Below are positions 60,428 to 64,000 of a stretch of DNA of 64,000 nucleotides, piece by piece (positions within the stretch are counted from its first letter, which is position 1; each line of letters starts with the position of its first letter). The notes under the pieces were generated by a model. It did no database searches. It was given only the letters and a program-made list of their open reading frames with translations, and had not been told where the DNA came from. The position numbers were made by a program, and so were the translations under genes. Source of the DNA: JANNSX01 sp041397825 (GTDB taxonomy: Bacteria; Pseudomonadota; Alphaproteobacteria; Rhizobiales; Hyphomicrobiaceae); contig JAWKVX010000006.1 of the NCBI GenBank assembly GCA_041397825.1, forward strand, positions 62,001 to 126,000. Direction: 5' to 3'.

Positions 60428-61531
60428 TCACACGAACGGAATAGCGACCAGCTTGCCACGGCAATCGCCGCCTGCCCGCGCAACCGTCACCTCCGTGCCG
60501 ATCGGAACCGAGCTTTCGATCAGCACAAAGCCGATATTGGCCTTCATCCGATAGGACCAGACACAGTTCGTGAGCATGCCGATGCGCCGTCCGTCGGAGT
60601 TCACGTCCTCCCGGCGCACGCCCAAGGGTGCGGGCGCATCGCCCTCCAGCACGATGCCCACCTGATGACGCTTGATACCCGCCGCCATGATCCGCCGCAG
60701 GGCCTGGATACCGATCGTGTCGTCGGGGACATGCAGGTCGACGAACCTCTCGAGCCGAATCTCGAATGGGTTGGTTTGATCGTCGGTGTCACCTCCGACC
60801 GAGACCAGGCCGCTCTCCACACGCTCCGGCGTGGCGGGGGCACCCGGGCCTATACCCCAGGGCCGACCCGCCTCCTTGAAGATGTTCCACAAGCGGGTGC
60901 CCTGACGGCCATCCTTCAAGTAGATCTCGTAGCCTCCCTGCTTGGACCACCCGGAGCGCTGCACGGCCACCGGGATGCCTTCGATCTCGGTCTCGCGAAA
61001 CCAGAAATACTTGAGCCCCCGTACCCAATCGCCCAGAACATGCGCGACCACGTCCACGGCCTTCGGACCCTGTAGCGCCATCGGCGAGACGTCGGGCTCG
61101 CAGATCTCCACCTGCAGGCGGCGCTCGGCGGCGATGGCCTTGGCCCAGAGCTCCATGTCGCTGTCGGCAATCGACAGCCAGTAGCGGTCCTCTGCCAGCT
61201 TCAGCAGGATCGGGTCGTTGAGGATGGTGCCGGCATGATCGCAAATGGCCACATACTTGCCCTGGCCGACCTGGCATGACGAGAGATCGCGCGTTGCCAG
61301 GATCTGCGCCAACCGGCCAGCATCCCGTCCCTTGATTTCGACCTGCCGCTCGACGCCGACATCCCATTGCGAGACGCCGTCGATCAGCCGCCAGTACTCC
61401 CCCTCGGGGTCGCCGTAGGAAGTCGGCATGATCATGCGATTGTAGACATTGGCCATCTGCAAGCCGTCGGCGACGGCAGCCTCGAAGAAGGGAGAGGGCC
61501 TGATGCGGGTATTCGGCTGGAATGAGAACAT
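60428..61531 (-). CDS. DmdA-like GcvT-family protein (possible dimethylsulfoniopropionate demethylase)
   Basis: This 367-residue protein is a tetrahydrofolate-dependent methyltransferase of the GcvT fold. Segments VYNRMIMPTSYG, QWDVGVERQVEIKGRD, WLSIADSDMELWAKAI and RSGWSKQGGYEIYLKDG line up well with marine DmdA, which moves a methyl group from DMSP to tetrahydrofolate. GPGAPATPERVESGLVSVGGDTD also fits. Many terrestrial alphaproteobacteria have DmdA-like paralogues of unknown use, so activity on DMSP is not certain. It stands alone, convergent to the RND gene. Confidence 0.78.
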   Translation of the reverse strand: MFSFQPNTRIRPSPFFEAAVADGLQMANVYNRMIMPTSYGDPEGEYWRLIDGVSQWDVGVERQVEIKGRDAGRLAQILATRDLSSCQVGQGKYVAICDHAGTILNDPILLKLAEDRYWLSIADSDMELWAKAIAAERRLQVEICEPDVSPMALQGPKAVDVVAHVLGDWVRGLKYFWFRETEIEGIPVAVQRSGWSKQGGYEIYLKDGRQGTRLWNIFKEAGRPWGIGPGAPATPERVESGLVSVGGDTDDQTNPFEIRLERFVDLHVPDDTIGIQALRRIMAAGIKRHQVGIVLEGDAPAPLGVRREDVNSDGRRIGMLTNCVWSYRMKANIGFVLIESSVPIGTEVTVARAGGDCRGKLVAIPFV

Positions 61532-61723
61532 GGGCTGTTAGCTCTAGAGATCGCTACCCCAGATTGCCGGACATCGCGCCGACGACCTGGCCGGCATCTT
61601 TGATCGCAACACCCGTCATGGCAAGGTCGACCAAGCAAACGCCTCGGGACCTTGCTCCCACCTTTGGCCAAGGGCCTAGGGTCGGCCGACCGCGTCAGGG
61701 GGCTTGGAGTTGCGACGTGCTGC

Positions 61724-61813
61724 TGGCGGAGAGGGAGGGATTCGAACCCCCGGTACCCTTGCGAGTACTCCGCATTTCGAGTGCGGTGCGATCGACCACT
61801 CTGCCACCTCTCC
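61724..61813 (-). tRNA. tRNA-Ser (anticodon CGA)
   Basis: On the minus strand the acceptor GGAGAGG (61813-61807) pairs with CCTCTCC (61734-61728), followed by G and encoded CCA. The anticodon stem CCGCA/TGCGG carries loop CTCGAAA, giving CGA, which reads UCG serine codons. A long variable arm (GTACTCGCAAGGGTAC) confirms a class II tRNA. The T loop is GGGTTCGAATCCC. Confidence 0.97.
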
Positions 61814-61830
61814 GCTAAGCGCGGCACGCT

Positions 61831-61858
61831 ATGTAGCTGCGATGGCGCGAGCTGGCAA
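61831..61858 (-). promoter_or_regulatory. Probable tRNA-Ser promoter
   Basis: On the minus strand TTGCCA (61858-61853) and CTACAT (61836-61831) are 16 bases apart, with a start expected about ten bases before the tRNA. Visual match only. Confidence 0.35.
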
Positions 61859-61893
61859 GCAATCTGACCCTCGCATGCCCGGAAGGGAAGCCG

Positions 61894-62904
61894 TCAACCG
61901 AGCCGGAGTTCCTCGGTCGCTGGTCCCTCCCGCTCGTAGCCTTGCGCGACGATCCAGCCCTCACGGGCATCGGCCAGCATGACAAGCCGGGTGGTCTCGT
62001 TCAGCACCGGCGCGTCGAGCCAAGAGAGGTCCCGGCCAACCTCGCCGCGGATGCCTCTGAGCATCGCCAGGCGCTCGGCGTTGGCCTTGCCGCGCGGCCG
62101 GCCCGACCAATCCGGCGCCTGCCATGTGTTGGCCGCGCAATTGCCGCCGGCATGCACCCGGGCTTCCGTCTCACGGCGCTCGACGATCACGCCCTGGCCG
62201 GCGTCGAGGCCGGCCAAGGTGAAGATCGCCGGTGCCGACACGGGGGTCGAGACGAGCATCTCGAGGGCCGCATTGTAGCTCGTTGCCTGCTCGAAGACCC
62301 GCCGCAGCAGATGGGCCGGCGGCAAATGCCCGTTCCGCCAGATCCTCGTCCGATTGACCGCCCAGTCGGCCGGCATGAGGCCGGTCGGCATGTGCATCGG
62401 CGCCTGATTGAGGGCCGCCGAGAAGCGTCCCGGGGCCATCGCCTGCAGGACACCCGCGAAGCCCGGCCAGGTCATGGTCGTCCAGGGGCCGGCATCGCCG
62501 ACGAGCCGCGCCGCCATGATGTGCCGGCCAAGCCCCGGCGTCCGCCAGTCAAGCACCCGGACCAGACGGGCGCTCCGCCCGCCCGATGCGGGCTTCACGC
62601 CCGTCGTGCATCCCCATTCATAGTGTACGTTGAAGAAGTACCCGCCCGCGCGGCCAAGGCGCCGGGCGACGGCATCGATCTCGTCGAGATAGGGATTGGC
62701 GCTCCGAGCCAGCCATTGCCGCGAGATTCGGTCCGCCAAAGTGAGGAGGAGCTCCGGCGTGTGACCAGCGGCCTCGTCGAGCAGAGCCGCGGCATGCGCA
62801 TGAGCGTGGGCGAGCGTCGACAGCCCCAGCTCAGACCCGACATCGTGGACGGGGATCGGCGGAAGGCCGGACTCGACCGGCGGTCTCGGGTTCGCCTTTG
62901 CCAT
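61894..62904 (-). CDS. Ntn-type amidase resembling acid ceramidase/NAAA
   Basis: This 336-residue protein resembles N-terminal-nucleophile amidases of the acid ceramidase/N-acylethanolamine amidase group. Seen are YEWGCTTGV (candidate nucleophile Cys), RVLDWRTPGLGRHIMAARL, WPGFAGVLQAMAPGRFSAALNQAP and VERRETEARVH. The Cys is preceded by about 95 residues, so activation would need self-cleavage as in ceramidases. There is no obvious signal peptide from ATG 62904. Substrates would be fatty-acid or related amides; this is a family-level guess. It is divergent from rpmB. Confidence 0.65.
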   Translation of the reverse strand: MAKANPRPPVESGLPPIPVHDVGSELGLSTLAHAHAHAAALLDEAAGHTPELLLTLADRISRQWLARSANPYLDEIDAVARRLGRAGGYFFNVHYEWGCTTGVKPASGGRSARLVRVLDWRTPGLGRHIMAARLVGDAGPWTTMTWPGFAGVLQAMAPGRFSAALNQAPMHMPTGLMPADWAVNRTRIWRNGHLPPAHLLRRVFEQATSYNAALEMLVSTPVSAPAIFTLAGLDAGQGVIVERRETEARVHAGGNCAANTWQAPDWSGRPRGKANAERLAMLRGIRGEVGRDLSWLDAPVLNETTRLVMLADAREGWIVAQGYEREGPATEELRLG

Positions 62905-63225
62905 AGCTGCCGACCTCGGTGGCCCTCTCCTCAACCACCATGGCCAGAGGCGAGGTATTCATGAACAGTGTTCAATATGGTTTCTCGCCGCCTCGGCTTC
63001 AAGAGTCGGCATGGCTGCCGGCTGGCCGATTGACTAGCTTGCTCACGTCGGCAGCACGCTCCGTCACCCGTCGCGCGGGCGAGGAAGCGGCTTGACGCGA
63101 CGCCCGGGGTTTCACTATAGAGAACGCCTGCGCGCGAGATTGATGGCCATTCGGCTCCTTTATCGGCGTGCGGGATCGAGATACCCACAAGATCCTCGGA
63201 TTCTTTCAGGCGGGAGCCCATTGCC
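62905..63225. other. Divergent intergenic region before rpmB
   Basis: These 321 bases separate the amidase gene and rpmB. They contain a good promoter toward rpmB (63092-63120), then about 105 bases of untranslated leader. A minus-strand open frame at 62931-63272 runs into rpmB and has no ribosome site, so I regard it as chance. No riboswitch was recognised. Confidence 0.55.
63092..63120 (+). promoter_or_regulatory. Sigma-70-type promoter of rpmB
   Basis: TTGACG (63092-63097) and CTATAG (63115-63120) are 17 bases apart, which closely fits the alphaproteobacterial housekeeping consensus. The start would lie near 63127, giving a leader of about 100 bases. Confidence 0.65.
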
Positions 63226-63519
63226 ATGTCGCGCCGTTGCGAGCTGACCGGACGAGATGCCCAGTACGGCAACTTGGTGAGTCATGCCAATAACAGGACC
63301 CGCCGCCGCTGGAATCCCAATCTTTGCAACGTGACGCTGATGTCCGAGGTGCTGGGCCGGTCGGTCTCGCTGAGGATCTGCGCCAATGCCTTGCGCACCG
63401 TCGAGCATCGTGGCGGCCTGGACGCCTTCCTTGCCAAGGCGAAGGCCGACGACCTTTCGGCGCGGGCCCTGAAGCTGAAGCGCGAGATCGCCAAGAAGGC
63501 GGCCACTGCCAGCGTCTGA
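63226..63519 (+). CDS. rpmB: 50S ribosomal protein L28
   Basis: L28 is a small basic protein of the large ribosomal subunit. This 97-residue form has the alphaproteobacterial pattern [42 protein letters not shown] and [26 protein letters not shown] precedes ATG 63226. It is the best taxonomic marker in the window apart from polA. It is monocistronic as far as can be seen; the next gene is convergent. Confidence 0.97.
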   Translation: MSRRCELTGRDAQYGNLVSHANNRTRRRWNPNLCNVTLMSEVLGRSVSLRICANALRTVEHRGGLDAFLAKAKADDLSARALKLKREIAKKAATASV

Positions 63520-63571
63520 CATCCACCTATGACCGGTGGCTGCGGGCCTGTGCTCTCAGGCGCGAGCGAAC

Positions 63572-64000
63572 CTAGACGATCGCACCGGGCAGCCGGCGGT
63601 TGCGCGTCGCCAGTAGGCGAGGGCTATGACCCAGATCGTAGCTGATGTCCTGCCATTCCACCTGCACCCTGACCTCCTGAATGCCGGACAGAGCACCTGA
63701 TGTCGGCATCTCCGTCGGTGGCGGAGAGGCCTTTCCATCCTGCGTCTGACCTTTCGCCGGCGGCGTGGTCTCGCACGACGTGGCGTCGGCACAGCTCGAG
63801 TCACCGTTCCTGGCCCGACTCCTCTTGCGAGGCTTCGGGCTGTCGACGAGCTCCCAGTCGGGCGCGAGAACATTGGGCACGACGAAACTTGCCGCCTCGA
63901 TCTTCGGGTTCATGAGATGGCGGCATTCATCCGCGATGCGGACCTCGGCGAGGCCATAGGAGACGCTCACGGCGTAGCCCCGGCCGTCGTCACAGCTGAA
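63572..64000 (-). CDS. Hypothetical protein, C-terminal part (runs off right edge)
   Basis: The minus-strand frame is open from the window edge to TAG at 63572, giving 142 visible residues. An internal ATG/GTG near 63970 is only one possible start; the reading upstream to 64000 (FSCDDGRGYAVSVSYG) looks like real protein, so the gene probably begins outside. The middle (about 55-100 of the visible part) is Pro/Thr/Ser/Lys-rich low complexity, followed by VRVQVEWQDISYDLGHSPRLLATRNRRLPGAIV. I do not recognise the family. Confidence 0.5.
   Translation of the reverse strand, partial: FSCDDGRGYAVSVSYGLAEVRIADECRHLMNPKIEAASFVVPNVLAPDWELVDSPKPRKRSRARNGDSSCADATSCETTPPAKGQTQDGKASPPPTEMPTSGALSGIQEVRVQVEWQDISYDLGHSPRLLATRNRRLPGAIV

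Noticed and set aside
62931..63272. Minus-strand open frame before and into rpmB
   Set aside because: It overlaps the rpmB promoter and coding start, and shows no domain.

Overview
This 64 kb window is GC-rich, densely packed bacterial chromosome. The organism is most likely an alphaproteobacterium, probably of the Hyphomicrobiales type. Support comes from the L28 protein, the fds-type NAD-linked formate dehydrogenase operon, a MocR/TauR-type regulator, and TTGACG-N17-CTATAG promoter spacing. No insertion sequence, integrase, phage gene or CRISPR array was seen. Both ends cut through genes: a sensor histidine kinase on the left and an unrecognised protein on the right.

Layout. 1-7 kb holds housekeeping and single genes: histidine kinase, nitrilase-family hydrolase, a QueF/hotdog hydratase pair, an AraC/HutD pair and small secreted proteins. 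7-10.3 kb holds DNA polymerase I and tRNA-Arg(CCG). 10.3-13.7 kb is a LivGFHM-type ABC importer with no binding protein nearby. 13.8-20.8 kb is the formate dehydrogenase operon fdsG-fdsB-fdsA-fdhD-fdsD under a LysR regulator, with a strong inverted repeat as probable operator. 20.9-23.8 kb has a DUF1989 protein, an MFS exporter and an EamA permease.

23.9-35.8 kb is an organosulfonate/omega-amino acid region. It has sulfoacetaldehyde acetyltransferase (xsc) with a TauE-type sulfite exporter, and a seven-gene co-directional run of MocR regulator, two EamA permeases, alanine dehydrogenase, a third EamA permease, cupin and double-domain RidA. A class III omega-amino acid:pyruvate aminotransferase is divergent from it. 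Together these can take taurine to sulfoacetaldehyde plus alanine, recycle alanine to pyruvate, split sulfoacetaldehyde to acetyl phosphate and sulfite, and export the sulfite.

36-44 kb is a Pot-type ABC importer, interrupted by an antisense aldo/keto reductase, followed by a large FAD/GcvT-fold demethylating dehydrogenase. 44-53.8 kb is a divergent module. On one side an RpiR regulator leads an overlapping chain of isochorismatase-fold hydrolase, glutamine-synthetase-like ligase and N-formylglutamate-amidohydrolase-like enzyme. On the other side are a branched-chain-type ABC importer with a permease-ATPase fusion and another class III aminotransferase. I cannot name its substrate, and it is the best candidate here for an undescribed pathway.

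53.9-60.2 kb looks like a reactive-sulfur response: sulfide:quinone oxidoreductase, a DUF2892 protein, a BigR/SqrR-like persulfide sensor with its palindrome, and a divergent RND efflux pair. 60.4-64 kb has a DmdA-like protein, tRNA-Ser(CGA), an Ntn-type amidase, rpmB and a partial gene. The most notable anomaly is fdsA, where three one-base deletions relative to the family pattern keep the frame open but destroy a [2Fe-2S] cysteine motif.
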